Shown here in pieces: positions 42,779 to 52,424 of a DNA stretch of 64,000 nucleotides. The stretch lies in NCBI RefSeq assembly GCF_003722335.1, contig NZ_CP026100.1, positions 1,772,001-1,836,000 of the forward strand. Reading direction: 5' to 3'. Source of the stretch: Caulobacter flavus. Its GTDB lineage: Bacteria > Pseudomonadota > Alphaproteobacteria > Caulobacterales > Caulobacteraceae. The notes under the pieces are model-generated. The model saw only the letters and a list, made by a program, of their open reading frames with translations. It was not told where the DNA came from and searched no databases. Positions within the stretch are counted from its first letter, which is position 1; each line of letters begins with the position of its first letter. The position numbers and the translations under genes are program-made.

Positions 42779-44347
42779 CTATTTAGCGGGGCGCGGGCCG
42801 CTTGCCAAGCGTCGTCGTGCGCCCGTGTTGCGACGAGGCGCCGGAGCGGGTCCCGGGGCGTCGGGCGAGGGCGGGTCGTCGAGCGCGCCGGGGTCGTCGA
42901 GACCCGGGTGGTCGAGGAACGGGATCAGGGCGCCGCCGGTCTCGGCCGCGTGCACGAAGGCGGTGGATTCGGCCAAGGTCGACTGGGCGTAGGCCGAGGG
43001 CAGCTGGGGCAGGTCGCTCATCGCGGCCTCGCGGCGCTCGAAGCGCGGATGGATCAGCTCGCCGGTCTCGGCGTAGCTGGCGGCCAGGCGCGCCCAGTCC
43101 TCGCGGCCGTAGGCGAAGGCCTGGCCCTCGGGGTCCAGATCGCTCCAGTCGGCTTCCTGCGGGGCGGCGACGCCGCGGGCGACCCAGGCGCGGGCCTCGT
43201 CGGGCTCGGCGTTGGCGAAGGCGACGCGGGCCATCAGGCCGGCGACGCGGGCCGAGGGGGCGGCCTCTTCCGGCAGCAGGCGGGCGGCGGCGCGGGCGGC
43301 GGCGGGATCGCCGCCGATCAGAGCGCTCTCGACCTTGAGGATGCGGCTCTCGCGGGCCTCGGGCTTCAGCTGCGCCAGGGCGGCCAGGCGGGCGGCGCGG
43401 GCCTTGGGCGTCTCGCTGGTCTTCAGGTCGCGATAGGCCAGCCACAGGGCCGGGTGCGGCGCGCTCTTCCAGGCGGCCTCGATCAGCGCGCCGGCCTTGG
43501 CGGCCTTGCCGTCGGCGGCCAGCAGGCGGGCGGCCATGACCACGCCGGGGGCGAAGTCGGGTTTCAGCTTCACCGACTGCAGGGCGAAGTCGAGGGCCTG
43601 GTTCAGCGCCTTGGGATCGTCGCTCTCCTCCAGGCTGGCCGCGGAGGCGGCGAGAAGCGCGGCGCGGGCGCGCTCGGCCACCGCCGGCGAGACGATCTTG
43701 CGTTCTTGGCCGCCCTGGACGAGCTGCAGGGCCGCGGCCCAGTCGCCGGCCTCCAGGCGGGCTTCCAGCAGGGCGCGCCAGGCCCACAGGGCCGAGCGGG
43801 CCAGGCCGTAGGCGGTCTCGGCGTGCTTCAGGGAGAGACCGCGGTCGCCCTCGGCCAGGGCCAGCTGCATCAGGCCGCGCAGGCCGGCCAGGCGCATCTC
43901 GGGAAAGCCCAGCATGGCGTTCCAGGCCTGTCGCGCCGCGACGGTGTCGCCGGCGGCCTCGGCGGCCTGGGCGGCCAGCACGCGGACTAGGCCCGGGGCG
44001 TCGTCGGTCAGGTCGGCCGCCTTCTGGGCCAGGCGGCGGGCTTCGGAGCCGTCGCCGGCGGCGACCGCGAGGAAGCCGCGCGACAGGGCTTCGGTCGCCT
44101 GCTTGCGGCGGGCCTCGCCGCGGGCGCGGGCGGCGCGGCGGGGCGCCTCGATGATCCACAGCAGGCCGCGCCACAGGGCGGCGGCCACCAGGGCCAGCAG
44201 CAGGGTCGACAGGGCGGCGGCGGCGGCCGTCATCTCGACCCGCCAGCCCAGCCACTCCAGGCTGGCCGCGCCCGGCTCGCCGGTCAGCGAGACGACGACT
44301 ACGGCGATCACCGCGATCAGGACGAGGGCGAGGAGCGCGCGGATCAT
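42779..44347 (-). CDS. hemY: HemY-like tetratricopeptide membrane protein
   Basis: A 522-residue inner-membrane protein of the HemY N-terminal family, found with hem genes. Two membrane helices (LLALVLIAVIAVVVVSLTG and ALSTLLLALVAAALWRGLLW) are followed by helical repeats and a Pro-rich tail. The ATG overlaps the mitofilin-like gene stop by four bases. This is not the protoporphyrinogen oxidase that shares the name in Bacillus; its precise role in heme synthesis is unclear. It is the last gene of the hem operon and converges on the island end. Confidence 0.82.
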   Translation of the reverse strand: MIRALLALVLIAVIAVVVVSLTGEPGAASLEWLGWRVEMTAAAAALSTLLLALVAAALWRGLLWIIEAPRRAARARGEARRKQATEALSRGFLAVAAGDGSEARRLAQKAADLTDDAPGLVRVLAAQAAEAAGDTVAARQAWNAMLGFPEMRLAGLRGLMQLALAEGDRGLSLKHAETAYGLARSALWAWRALLEARLEAGDWAAALQLVQGGQERKIVSPAVAERARAALLAASAASLEESDDPKALNQALDFALQSVKLKPDFAPGVVMAARLLAADGKAAKAGALIEAAWKSAPHPALWLAYRDLKTSETPKARAARLAALAQLKPEARESRILKVESALIGGDPAAARAAARLLPEEAAPSARVAGLMARVAFANAEPDEARAWVARGVAAPQEADWSDLDPEGQAFAYGREDWARLAASYAETGELIHPRFERREAAMSDLPQLPSAYAQSTLAESTAFVHAAETGGALIPFLDHPGLDDPGALDDPPSPDAPGPAPAPRRNTGARRRLASGPRPAK

Positions 44348-45276
44348 TGCCCGCCCTCGGAAGCGCCAGCGGGGGGCGGACCGGCCAGTCGGGCGCTTTC
44401 CTGGGCGCGCGAGACCTGCATCAGGCCGGCCAGGGCCTCGTCGCGGACGGCGGCGACCAGGCGGTCGATCTCGGCCCGGCGCTCGGCCTCGGCCCGCCAG
44501 GCGGCGAGCACGGGGCGGGCGCTGGGCGGCAGGGCGTCGAGGGCGCGCAGGGCGCCGGTCAGGTCGCCGGCGTCGAGCCGGGCCTGGGCGCGGGCCAGCA
44601 CGGCGTCGGGACCGCTGCCGGCGGTGGAGCCGACCTGACGAATGGTGACGACGCGGGACAGGGCGTGCTGCAGCTTGGCCAGGGCGCCGGCGTCGGGACC
44701 CGGTTCGTGGGCGGCGACCGAGGCGCGGCCGGCCAGGTCGTCGAAGCCGGCGGCCAGACCCGCGACGGTCGGGGCGCCCTGGCGCGCCAGGCGTTCTAGG
44801 GCGCGCACCTCCGACGACGGCGGCAGGACCCGCTCGAGCGCGGCGACCGCGTCGGCGAACGGCTCGCCCCCTTGCGAGGCTTCCGCCAGGCTGGCGGCGG
44901 CCAGGGCCGCGCCGGCGGCGTCCAGCGTGCGGCGCTGGCCCGACTCGAGCAGGGCGATGCGGGCCTCCAGCCGACCGACCTCGGCGGAGGGCGACGGGGC
45001 GGGCGGAGCGGCGACCAGCGGAGCGTCGACGGCGGGCGCGGCGAAGCCGGCGGCGACCGGCTGCTGGGCCGGCGGCGCGGCCTCGGGCGCGGCGTCCTTG
45101 TCGCTGAACCAGGTCGGGCCGAAGCGCGCGATGGCGACGCCCGCGCCGACGCAGGCGAGGCACAGCACGATCATCACCCAGAACATCGGGCCCAGAAGGG
45201 GCTTGCGGGCATAGAGGGCCGGGTCGCTGGGGGCGGCGATCTCGGCGGGGTCAGGGGCGGCGCTCATGGCGTCCAT
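44344..45276 (-). CDS. Mitofilin-like inner-membrane protein
   Basis: A 310-residue protein found between hemD and hemY in alphaproteobacteria. One membrane helix (PMFWVMIVLCLACVGAGVAI), a Pro/Ala linker, a coiled-coil segment (EVGRLEARIALLESGQRRTL) and the C-terminal mitofilin-like signature (DAVLARAQARLDAGDLTGAL). Mitochondrial mitofilin shapes cristae; the bacterial form is thought to shape membranes and bind outer-membrane partners. The start may be 45276 or 45267. Confidence 0.75.
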   Translation of the reverse strand: MDAMSAAPDPAEIAAPSDPALYARKPLLGPMFWVMIVLCLACVGAGVAIARFGPTWFSDKDAAPEAAPPAQQPVAAGFAAPAVDAPLVAAPPAPSPSAEVGRLEARIALLESGQRRTLDAAGAALAAASLAEASQGGEPFADAVAALERVLPPSSEVRALERLARQGAPTVAGLAAGFDDLAGRASVAAHEPGPDAGALAKLQHALSRVVTIRQVGSTAGSGPDAVLARAQARLDAGDLTGALRALDALPPSARPVLAAWRAEAERRAEIDRLVAAVRDEALAGLMQVSRAQESARLAGPPPAGASEGGQ

Positions 45277-45311
45277 TCGTGCCCCACGCGCGATTTGGGT
45301 GCAACTTCGCC

Positions 45312-46019
45312 TTAGGGCGAGAGCAGGTCGAACAACGCTGTTTCGCGGGGGCGCGGCGCGGCGGCCACAGGCCCCAGCCGTCCGTCGGCGGACAGCCCCG
45401 CCAGCGGCGCGGCCACGGCCGGCGACAGGCACAGGGCCCGCAGGCCTGGCGCGGGGCGTTCGGCCAGCAGAGCGGCCAGGGCCCGGGCGGCCTTGGGCGA
45501 GTGCAGCAGCACGGCGGAAAGGGCGTGCAGCGCCGCCAGGGTCTCGGCTCCCGGCGCGCGGGCGACGCTTTCGTAGACGGCGACCGGGCGCGCCTCGATC
45601 CCCACGCGCCGCAGCGGCGAGACGAGGTCGCCGGCCGGCTCGGCGGCGGCCGGGTGCAGCACCGCGCCCGCGAAGGCGCCGCGTCGCGCCACGATCAGGG
45701 CGGCCAGGTCGGCGACGTCGCCCTCGGCCGATTCGACGTGGGAGAAGCCGGCCTCGGCGGCGAGGTCGGCGGTCGCGGCGCCCACCGCGAACACCGGCAG
45801 GCCGCGCGCGCTGCTGCCCCGGGCGAAGGCGGCGACGCCGTTGCGGCTGGTGAAGGCCAGGGCCCCGACGCCGGCGAGATCCGCCGACCACGGCAGGTCG
45901 CGAACTTCGATCAGCGGGTCGATCAGCGGTTTGAAGCCGAGCGCTTGGAGGCGCGCGGCCGTGGCCTCGGCGCCGGGTCGGGCGCGGGTGATCCAGACGC
46001 GGGGCGCGTCCGCCGTCAT
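45312..46019 (-). CDS. hemD: Uroporphyrinogen-III synthase
   Basis: A 235-residue enzyme that closes and inverts ring D of hydroxymethylbilane to uroporphyrinogen III. The family is poorly conserved; here the support is VWITRARPGAEATAARLQAL, ALAFTSRNGVAAFARG and the two-domain alternation, plus its place just after hemC with a four-base overlap (ATGA). Confidence 0.85.
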   Translation of the reverse strand: MTADAPRVWITRARPGAEATAARLQALGFKPLIDPLIEVRDLPWSADLAGVGALAFTSRNGVAAFARGSSARGLPVFAVGAATADLAAEAGFSHVESAEGDVADLAALIVARRGAFAGAVLHPAAAEPAGDLVSPLRRVGIEARPVAVYESVARAPGAETLAALHALSAVLLHSPKAARALAALLAERPAPGLRALCLSPAVAAPLAGLSADGRLGPVAAAPRPRETALFDLLSP

Positions 46020-46984
46020 TCCGTCGGCGCGATGATGGCGTCGCCGCCCTCGGCCTTGACCTCGGCGCCGAGCGCCAGGCCCAGCGACAGGGCCTGGCCG
46101 GCGTCGTCGTCGCCGGTCAGGGTCACCGCGCCCTCGCGGCGCACCCGCAGGGCGCCGTCGGGGCTCAGGGCCTCGACCAGCAGGGTCAGGCGGGCGCCGT
46201 CCAGGCGTCCGTAGGCGCCGACGGCCGTGCGGCACGAGCCTTCCAGGGCGTAGAGCGCGCCGCGCTCGGCGGCCACGGCGATGGTGGTGGGCCGGCAGCG
46301 GATCGCTTCCAGCCAGGGGGCGTCGACGTCCTCGGCCCGGCTTTCGATGGCCAGGGCGCCCTGGCCTGGGGCGGGCGGGGCGGCCAGCGGGTCGAGCCAG
46401 CTCTGCGGAATGTGGCCCATGCCCAGGCGGTTGAGGCCCGACTGGGCCAGCAGGATGGCGTCGGCCTCGCCGCGCTCCAGCTTGGCCAGGCGGGTGTCGA
46501 CATTGCCGCGCAGCATGACGACGTCGAGGTCGGGACGCACGTGCAGGGCCTGGGCCTGGCGGCGCAAGGATGCGGTGCCCAGGCGCGCGCCATGGGGCAG
46601 GTCCTCCAGTCGCTGGGCGACCTTGCTGATGAAGGCGTCGCGGGGGTCTTCCCGCTCGGGCGTGGCGGCCAGGACGAGGCCCGGCGGCAGCTCGGCCGGC
46701 ATGTCCTTGAGCGAATGCACAGCGCAGTCGATGCGGCCGTCGAGCAGGGCCTCCTCGATCTCCTTGGTGAACAGGCCCTTGCCGCCGATCTCCATCAGCC
46801 GGCGGTCCTGGATGCGGTCGCCGCTGGTGACGATCGGGATCAGCTGGGCGTAGCTGGCGATCTCCTCGGGGCCGGCATCCAGCGGCGCGCCGAGGGCGTG
46901 GGCGATCCGCGCCTGCATGTGGCCGGACTGGGCGAGCGACAGCTTGGAGCCGCGCGCGCCGATGCGGATGGGTTGCCGGGACAC
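46016..46984 (-). CDS. hemC: Hydroxymethylbilane synthase (porphobilinogen deaminase)
   Basis: A 322-residue enzyme that joins four porphobilinogen units into hydroxymethylbilane. IGARGSKLSLAQSGHMQARI opens the protein, CAVHSLKDMPAELPPGLVLA includes the active-site loop, and the dipyrromethane cofactor Cys is in LEGSCRTAVGAYG. GTG start. It heads the minus-strand hem operon and is divergent from tsaD across 71 bases. Confidence 0.93.
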   Translation of the reverse strand: MSRQPIRIGARGSKLSLAQSGHMQARIAHALGAPLDAGPEEIASYAQLIPIVTSGDRIQDRRLMEIGGKGLFTKEIEEALLDGRIDCAVHSLKDMPAELPPGLVLAATPEREDPRDAFISKVAQRLEDLPHGARLGTASLRRQAQALHVRPDLDVVMLRGNVDTRLAKLERGEADAILLAQSGLNRLGMGHIPQSWLDPLAAPPAPGQGALAIESRAEDVDAPWLEAIRCRPTTIAVAAERGALYALEGSCRTAVGAYGRLDGARLTLLVEALSPDGALRVRREGAVTLTGDDDAGQALSLGLALGAEVKAEGGDAIIAPTE

Positions 46985-47055
46985 GGTCGGGACGTTACCT
47001 GCATGCGAAAGACAAGCCTTCGCTGCTACAGGAGCGGCGGGAACCCCGCAACAGC

Positions 47056-48174
47056 ATGACAGCCCTTACGAAGTCTGGCCTTACGAAGTCTGGCCTTACG
47101 ATCCTTGGTCTCGAGACCAGCTGCGACGAGACCGCCGCCTCGGTGGTGCGGCGCGGCGCGGACGGCCGCGTCGAGGTGCTGTCGTCGATCGTCGGCACCC
47201 AGTTCGAGCAGCACGCGCCGTTCGGCGGCGTGGTGCCCGAGATCGCCGCCCGCGCCCATGTCGAGGTCATCGACAGCGTCGCCGCGCAGGCCATGCGCGC
47301 GGCCGGCATCGGCTACGACGCGCTGGACGGCGTGGCGGCCACGGCCGGGCCTGGCCTGGTCGGCGGGGTGATGGTCGGCCTGGCGTTCGGCAAGGCGGTG
47401 GCGCTGGCCCGCGACCTGCCGCTGGTGGCGGTCAATCACCTTGAAGGCCACGCGGTCTCGGCCCGGCTGGGCGCGGAGGTGGCCTATCCGTTCCTGCTGC
47501 TGCTGGTGTCCGGCGGGCATTGCCAGCTCCTGGAAGTCGGCGGCGTGGGCGCCTGCAAGCGCCTGGGCACCACCATCGACGACGCGGCCGGCGAGGCCTT
47601 CGACAAGATCGCCAAGAGCCTGGGGCTGCCCTATCCGGGCGGCCCGGCTCTGGAAAAGCTGGCCCAGGCGGGCGACGCTTCGAAGTACGAGCTGCCGCGC
47701 GCCCTGCTGGGTCGCAAGGACTGCGACTTCTCGTTCTCGGGCCTGAAGACCGCGGCGGCCCGCATCGCCGCTGCCCTGACCACCGACCAGGAACGCGCGG
47801 ACCTAGCCGCCGCGGTACAGTTCGCCATCGCCCGCCAGCTGTCCGAGCGCACCGACCGGGCCATGAAGCTCTATGCCGCCGATCACCCGGCCGGCGAGCG
47901 CCGCTTCGTCGTCGCCGGCGGTGTGGCCGCCAACGGCGCGGTGCGCGCGGCCTTGCTGAAGGTGTGCCAGGACAACGGCTTCACGTTCGACGCCCCGCCG
48001 CTGGCCTACTGCACCGACAACGCCGCCATGATCGCCCTGGCCGGGGCCGAGCGCCTGGCGGCGGGCATTTCCGACGATCTGGACGCCGTGGCGCGTCCCC
48101 GCTGGCCCCTCGACGAGGCCGCGGCGTTATCCAATCCGAGCAACAGTTTCGGTCGCAAGGGAGCCAAGGCATGA
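47056..48174 (+). CDS. tsaD: tRNA N6-threonylcarbamoyladenosine transferase
   Basis: A 372-residue enzyme that, with TsaB and TsaE, makes t6A37 on ANN-decoding tRNAs. [16 protein letters not shown] is the phosphate-binding N-terminus; [11 protein letters not shown] carries the metal-binding His pair, and [13 protein letters not shown] and [13 protein letters not shown] are standard. Residues 4-13 contain a KSGLT repeat caused by a 15-base tandem duplication at 47064-47093. gpsA follows with a four-base overlap. Confidence 0.93.
   Translation: MTALTKSGLTKSGLTILGLETSCDETAASVVRRGADGRVEVLSSIVGTQFEQHAPFGGVVPEIAARAHVEVIDSVAAQAMRAAGIGYDALDGVAATAGPGLVGGVMVGLAFGKAVALARDLPLVAVNHLEGHAVSARLGAEVAYPFLLLLVSGGHCQLLEVGGVGACKRLGTTIDDAAGEAFDKIAKSLGLPYPGGPALEKLAQAGDASKYELPRALLGRKDCDFSFSGLKTAAARIAAALTTDQERADLAAAVQFAIARQLSERTDRAMKLYAADHPAGERRFVVAGGVAANGAVRAALLKVCQDNGFTFDAPPLAYCTDNAAMIALAGAERLAAGISDDLDAVARPRWPLDEAAALSNPSNSFGRKGAKA
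47064..47101 (+). repeat. 15-base tandem repeat inside the tsaD start
   Basis: CCTTACGAAGTCTGG occurs twice in a row, followed by a third partial copy. It adds five residues in frame to the TsaD N-terminus. Confidence 0.9.
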
Positions 48175-49163
48175 CCTTCAAGCACGCGGGCGTCGTCGGC
48201 GCCGGGGCCTGGGGCACGGCCCTGGCCCAGGTCGCGGCCAGGGCCGGCCTCAAGGTCACCCTGCAGGCCCGCGAGCCGGAAGTCGTGGCTTCGATCGCCG
48301 AGCGGCGCGAGAACACGATGTTCCTGCCGGGCGTGGCGCTGGAGCCTGCGATCACCGCCGTGCCGGACATGGCCGGCCTGGCGTCCTGCGACCTGATCCT
48401 GGCCGTGCCGCCGGCCCAGCACCTGCGCTCGGCCATGGCCGCCCTGGCGCCGCACCTCAAGCCCGGCGTCCCGGTGGTGCTGTGCTCCAAGGGCGTCGAG
48501 CAGGGCTCGCTGAAGCTGATGACCGAGGTGGCGGCCGAGGCCCTGCCGGGCGTGGCCATCGCCGTGCTGTCGGGTCCGAGCTTCGCCGGCGAGGTCGCCC
48601 GCGGCCTGCCCGCCGCCGCCACCCTGGCCTGCGAGAACGAGGCCCTGGGCAAGGCGATCGTCGAGGCCATCGCCATCCCGACCTTCCGCCCCTACTGGGC
48701 CGCCGACGTGATCGGGGCCGAGGCCGGCGGGGCGGTCAAGAACGTGCTGGCCATCGCCTGCGGCATATCCGAGGGCAAGGGCCTGGGCCGCAACGCCCAC
48801 GCCGCCCTGATCACCCGGGGCTTCGCCGAGCTGACCCGACTGGCCGTGGCCGCCGGCGGCAAGGCCGAGACGGTCGCTGGCCTGTGCGGCCTGGGCGACC
48901 TCGTCTTGACCTGCTCGTCCAGCCAGTCGCGCAACATGAGCGTGGGCCTGGCGCTGGGCGCGGGCCAGACCCTGGAGCAGGCCCTGGCCGGCAAGGTCTC
49001 GGTGGCCGAAGGCGTCGCCTCGGCCCCGGCCGTCCGCGCCCTGGCCCGACGCTTAAGCGTCGAGACCCCGATCTGCGAAGCCGTCGCCGCCATCCTGGCC
49101 GGCGAGGTCGACGTCGACAGCGCCATCCTCGGCCTGCTCTCGCGCCCGCTGAAGGCGGAGTAG
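48171..49163 (+). CDS. gpsA: Glycerol-3-phosphate dehydrogenase [NAD(P)+]
   Basis: A 330-residue enzyme that reduces dihydroxyacetone phosphate to sn-glycerol 3-phosphate for phospholipid synthesis. [20 protein letters not shown] is the dinucleotide fold, [16 protein letters not shown] and [18 protein letters not shown] (with catalytic Lys) are family motifs. ATG overlaps the tsaD stop. Length is normal. Confidence 0.93.
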   Translation: MTFKHAGVVGAGAWGTALAQVAARAGLKVTLQAREPEVVASIAERRENTMFLPGVALEPAITAVPDMAGLASCDLILAVPPAQHLRSAMAALAPHLKPGVPVVLCSKGVEQGSLKLMTEVAAEALPGVAIAVLSGPSFAGEVARGLPAAATLACENEALGKAIVEAIAIPTFRPYWAADVIGAEAGGAVKNVLAIACGISEGKGLGRNAHAALITRGFAELTRLAVAAGGKAETVAGLCGLGDLVLTCSSSQSRNMSVGLALGAGQTLEQALAGKVSVAEGVASAPAVRALARRLSVETPICEAVAAILAGEVDVDSAILGLLSRPLKAE

Positions 49164-49170
49164 CCGAACC

Positions 49171-49306
49171 AGATCCTCCCCCTCTGGGGGAGGTGTCGGC
49201 GAAGCCGACGGAGGGGGGCCGTTTTCAGCTTCCCGCGCGTCGGACGGCGTCGCAACCACATCCCCCTCCGGCCCTTCGGGCCGCCTCCCCCAGAGGGGGA
49301 GGATCT
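49171..49306. repeat. Intergenic palindromic repeat (family 1)
   Basis: Perfect 23-bp inverted arms at 49171-49193 and 49284-49306 (AGATCCTCCCCCTCTGGGGG...), each with internal symmetry, with more GC symmetry between. It fills the gpsA-yciI gap and may end transcription. This type is common in Caulobacter chromosomes. Confidence 0.75.
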
Positions 49307-49325
49307 TTAGGAAGGACCTCCGCCC

Positions 49326-49607
49326 ATGCCGCTCTACGCCATCGTCTGCAAGGACAAGCCCGGCGCCCTCGAGACCCGCCTGGCCGTGCGCCCCAAGCAC
49401 CTGGAATACCTGGCCCAGTCGGCCAACCTGAAGATCGCCGGCGCCCTGCTGGACGACGCAGGCAATCCGATCGGCTCGATCCTGGTGGTCGAGGCCGACG
49501 ACAAGTCGGTGGCCCAGGCCCAGGCCGACAACGACCCCTACACCGCCGCCGGGATCTTCGAGAGCGTCGAGATCAACCCGTGGCGCCTGGCCGTCGGCTC
49601 GATCTAG
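49326..49607 (+). CDS. YciI-family protein
   Basis: A 93-residue protein of the YCII ferredoxin-like fold. The N-terminus MPLYAIVCKDKPGALETRLA, HLEYLAQ and the end DPYTAAGIFESVEINPWRLA are typical. Usually a dimer with a putative His-Asp active site; the natural reaction is not settled. GGAAGGA is upstream of the ATG. Confidence 0.85.
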   Translation: MPLYAIVCKDKPGALETRLAVRPKHLEYLAQSANLKIAGALLDDAGNPIGSILVVEADDKSVAQAQADNDPYTAAGIFESVEINPWRLAVGSI

Positions 49608-49625
49608 GCCCGCCCGACGCTGAAC

Positions 49626-49982
49626 ATGGACGACAATCCCGCCCGCCCAGCGCCCGGCCAGGCGATCTGCGCCCTGGCCGAAATCCCCGAGCCGGGCGCG
49701 GCGGGCTTTCGATACCGCGAGGGGGAGGCGATGTTCGCCGGCTTCGTCGTCCGCAAGGACGGCGGGGTGTTCGGCTATGTCGACTCCTGTCCGCACGCCG
49801 GCTGGCCGCTGGCCGGGTTCAACGGCCGCTTTCTCACCCGCGAGAACGACCTGATCCTGTGCGCCGGCCACGCGGCCCTGTTCCGCATCGCCGACGGGGC
49901 CTGCGTGGCGGGGCCGTGCGGCGGCAAGTTCCTGACCGTCTGGCCGATAAGGGTCGAGGACGGGCAGGTCTTCGCGGCCTGA
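49626..49982 (+). CDS. Rieske [2Fe-2S] protein
   Basis: A 118-residue single-domain ferredoxin. CPHAGWPL and LILCAGHAALF are the two halves of the Rieske Cys-x-His ... Cys-x2-His site. It follows yciI by 18 bases and is probably in the same operon. It may hand electrons to an oxygenase, which is not seen nearby. Confidence 0.85.
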   Translation: MDDNPARPAPGQAICALAEIPEPGAAGFRYREGEAMFAGFVVRKDGGVFGYVDSCPHAGWPLAGFNGRFLTRENDLILCAGHAALFRIADGACVAGPCGGKFLTVWPIRVEDGQVFAA

Positions 49983-50039
49983 CCCTTCCTTAACCGATGG
50001 TCGGCTAGTCTCCCTCGACCTTGAGAGGAGCGCGCCGCC

Positions 50040-50831
50040 ATGGCCGACGGATCGAACCCCGCTTTCGACGCCGAACTGACCGACGCCGTCGACGCTCGCG
50101 GCGCCGGCGCCAAGCTGCGCTCGCTGGGCAAGATCAATCCGCGCCTGGCCCCGCAGCTGGCCCGCACCATGCTGGCCAAGACCCGCGACAACGACAGCGC
50201 GCCGGCCTTCGCCGCCTACAGCGAGGCCAAGGGCTTCGAGTTCACCTCGGCCTGGGCCGCCAACAACATTCCCTTCGTCGCCCCGCTGCTGCGCGACTTC
50301 ATGGCCAAGCGCCCGGCCGGCGGCCGCAAGGTGCGCTACATGGAGATCGGCGCCTACGAGGGCCGGAACCTGGCCTTCATGGACTGGATGTTCCCCGACC
50401 GCCTGGACGTGACGGTGATCGATCCCTGGTTCGACGAGGGCCTGAACCCGGAAGAGAAGTACCACGCGGTCGAGCCGCGCTTTCACCGCAACATGGCCCG
50501 CACCACCTTCGGCCAGGTGGCGACGCACAAGGGGTTCTCGACCTACGAGCTGCCCAAGATGCTGCAGGCCGGCGAGACGTTCGACCTGATCTATGTCGAC
50601 GGCAGCCACACGGCGCTGGCGGTGATGATCGACCTGTGCTGCTGCGCCAGCCTGCTGGAGGTGGGCGGCATGATGGTGCTGGACGACTACTGGCACGACA
50701 TCAGCGAGATCGGCGGGCCGGGCGTGAAGCAGGCGGTCGACCACTTCCACGCCGCCTTCGGCCGCTATTTCGAGGTCGCCGCGGTCTACCGCCAGGTGGC
50801 CCTGGTCAAGACGGCCGAGATCCCCCGCTAG
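50040..50831 (+). CDS. Class I SAM-dependent methyltransferase-like protein
   Basis: A 263-residue protein of Rossmann methyltransferase fold. YMEIGAYEGRNLAFMDWMFP holds the SAM-binding acidic-Gly motif, then VTVIDPWFDEG and FDLIYVDGSHTALAVMIDL, which resembles methyltransferases acting on sugars or small molecules (the TylF-like group). GAGAGGAG upstream supports the ATG. The substrate is unknown. Confidence 0.75.
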   Translation: MADGSNPAFDAELTDAVDARGAGAKLRSLGKINPRLAPQLARTMLAKTRDNDSAPAFAAYSEAKGFEFTSAWAANNIPFVAPLLRDFMAKRPAGGRKVRYMEIGAYEGRNLAFMDWMFPDRLDVTVIDPWFDEGLNPEEKYHAVEPRFHRNMARTTFGQVATHKGFSTYELPKMLQAGETFDLIYVDGSHTALAVMIDLCCCASLLEVGGMMVLDDYWHDISEIGGPGVKQAVDHFHAAFGRYFEVAAVYRQVALVKTAEIPR

Positions 50832-50835
50832 GGTG

Positions 50836-51231
50836 ATGGGCGCGCGGGACCTCCAGGCCCTCGAAGCCTGCGACGACGCCAGCGAGCGCAACGCCCTGGC
50901 CCTGCGCCTGGCCGATGCGCGCACGCCGGGCCTCGAAGCCGTGCTGGCGCGGCTGATCGTGCGCCCGGACCTTGCGAACAATCGCGGCACGCTGGTCCAT
51001 GCTCTGGCCATGCTGGACTGCGCCCCGCACCTGGGGCTGCTGGTCGACCTGGCGATCGCGGGCGGGTTCGAGGTCGCGCACGAGGCGTTCTCGGGACTGA
51101 ACGGGATCGACCACGTCGAGGGCGAGGCGGTCCGCCAGGGCTTCGTGCGCCTGCAGGCCGCCCGCGCCGCCCGACCGGCCGAGGATTGGCGACGCGACCT
51201 GCTCGACGATCTCGCCGAGCTCTTCGAGTAG
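50836..51231 (+). CDS. Hypothetical HEAT-like helical protein
   Basis: A 131-residue, almost fully helical protein; repeats such as TPGLEAVLARLIVRPDLAN and GTLVHALAMLDCAPHLGLLV suggest a HEAT-like stack. It lies just after the methyltransferase gene on the same strand. ATG at 50836 or GTG at 50833 are possible starts. No family is named. Confidence 0.6.
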   Translation: MGARDLQALEACDDASERNALALRLADARTPGLEAVLARLIVRPDLANNRGTLVHALAMLDCAPHLGLLVDLAIAGGFEVAHEAFSGLNGIDHVEGEAVRQGFVRLQAARAARPAEDWRRDLLDDLAELFE

Positions 51232-51292
51232 GCGCCGCCCTCGCTCAACCGCGCGGGGCCTGTTATGGGCTGCGCACGGAGTTTCTGACCAC

Positions 51293-52255
51293 ATGACCGA
51301 TACGATTTCCGACGCCGTGGCCGTGGGCCGCCGGGTGCTGAGCATCGAGGCCCAGGCCCTGACCCAGATGGCCGACGAGCTGGGCGAGGCCTTCGCGCGC
51401 GCCGTCCAGGTGATGCACGACGCCAAGGGGCGCATCGTCTGCACCGGCATGGGCAAGTCGGGCCACGTGGCGCGCAAGATCGCCGCCACCCTGGCCTCGA
51501 CCGGCAGCCAGGCGATGTTCGTCCACCCCGCCGAGGCCAGCCACGGGGACCTGGGCATGATCGGTCCCGACGACGTGGTGCTGGCCCTGTCGAAGTCGGG
51601 CGAGGCCCGCGAGCTGGCCGACACCCTGGCCTACTGCAAGCGTTTCTCGATCCCGCTGATCGCCATTACGGCGGTGGCGACCAGCCAGTTGGGCAAGGCC
51701 GGCGACGTGCTGCTGCTGCTGCCCGACGCGCCGGAGGCCACGGCGGAGGTCAACGCCCCGACCACCTCGACCACCCTGCAGATCGCCCTGGGCGACGCCC
51801 TGGCCGTGGCCCTGCTGGAGAGCCGCGGCTTCACCGCCAGCGATTTCCGCGTCTTCCATCCGGGCGGCAAGCTGGGCGCGGTGCTGCGCACGGCGGCCGA
51901 CCTGATGCACGGCGGCGACGAGCTGCCGCTGGTGGGCGAGGGCGCGCCGATGAGCGAGGCCCTGCTGGTGATGAGCCAGAAGCGCTTCGGCGCGGTGGGC
52001 GTCACCGACGCGGCCGGCGCCCTGATCGGCCTGATCACCGACGGCGACCTGCGCCGCCACATGGACGGCCTGATGGGCCATACCGCCGGCGAGGTGATGA
52101 CCAGGGACCCCCGCGTCATCGGCCCCCACGCCCTGGCCGCCGAGGCGCTGAAGGTGATGAACGAGCGCCGGATCACCGTGCTGTTCGTCGTCGAGGCCGG
52201 CCAGCCGGTGGGCGTGCTGCACGTTCACGACCTGCTGCGGGCGGGGGTGATCTGA
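51293..52255 (+). CDS. kdsD: Arabinose-5-phosphate isomerase (KdsD/KpsF)
   Basis: A 320-residue enzyme that turns ribulose 5-phosphate into arabinose 5-phosphate, the precursor of Kdo for lipopolysaccharide. The SIS domain has GRIVCTGMGKSGHVARKIAA, FVHPAEASHGDLGMI and LALSKSGEARELADT; two CBS domains follow (SQKRFGAVGVTDAAGALIGL and NERRITVLFVVEAGQPVGVL). Length and order match the family. Confidence 0.93.
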   Translation: MTDTISDAVAVGRRVLSIEAQALTQMADELGEAFARAVQVMHDAKGRIVCTGMGKSGHVARKIAATLASTGSQAMFVHPAEASHGDLGMIGPDDVVLALSKSGEARELADTLAYCKRFSIPLIAITAVATSQLGKAGDVLLLLPDAPEATAEVNAPTTSTTLQIALGDALAVALLESRGFTASDFRVFHPGGKLGAVLRTAADLMHGGDELPLVGEGAPMSEALLVMSQKRFGAVGVTDAAGALIGLITDGDLRRHMDGLMGHTAGEVMTRDPRVIGPHALAAEALKVMNERRITVLFVVEAGQPVGVLHVHDLLRAGVI

Positions 52256-52272
52256 GGCGCTCACCCCAAGCT

Positions 52273-52408
52273 CCCGTCATTCCCGCCCTTGTGGCGGGAA
52301 ACCCTGGTTCCGCTGCCGCGTGAGGCGCCAGCGGCGTGCCTCGCACGCCGCCACATCCGTCCTTGCGGCTGACAGAGGGGTTCCCGCCACAAGGGCGGGA
52401 ATGACGGG
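52273..52408. repeat. Intergenic palindromic repeat (family 2, copy A)
   Basis: Perfect 28-bp inverted arms at 52273-52300 and 52381-52408 (CCCGTCATTCCCGCCCTTGT...). The same family is found at 56162-56297. It lies between convergent genes and may terminate both. Confidence 0.78.
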
Positions 52409-52424
52409 ATGAAGGAAAGGCGCC

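Noticed and set aside
44348..45163. Extended N-terminus upstream of HemY in the same frame
   Set aside because: Reads through the mitofilin-like gene in another frame and is Arg/Pro-rich; the ATG at 44347 overlaps the upstream stop and begins the true membrane helix.
49053..51248. Minus-strand open frame of 731 codons
   Set aside because: Opposite gpsA, YciI, Rieske and methyltransferase genes, all with clear motifs; spans their intergenic repeats.
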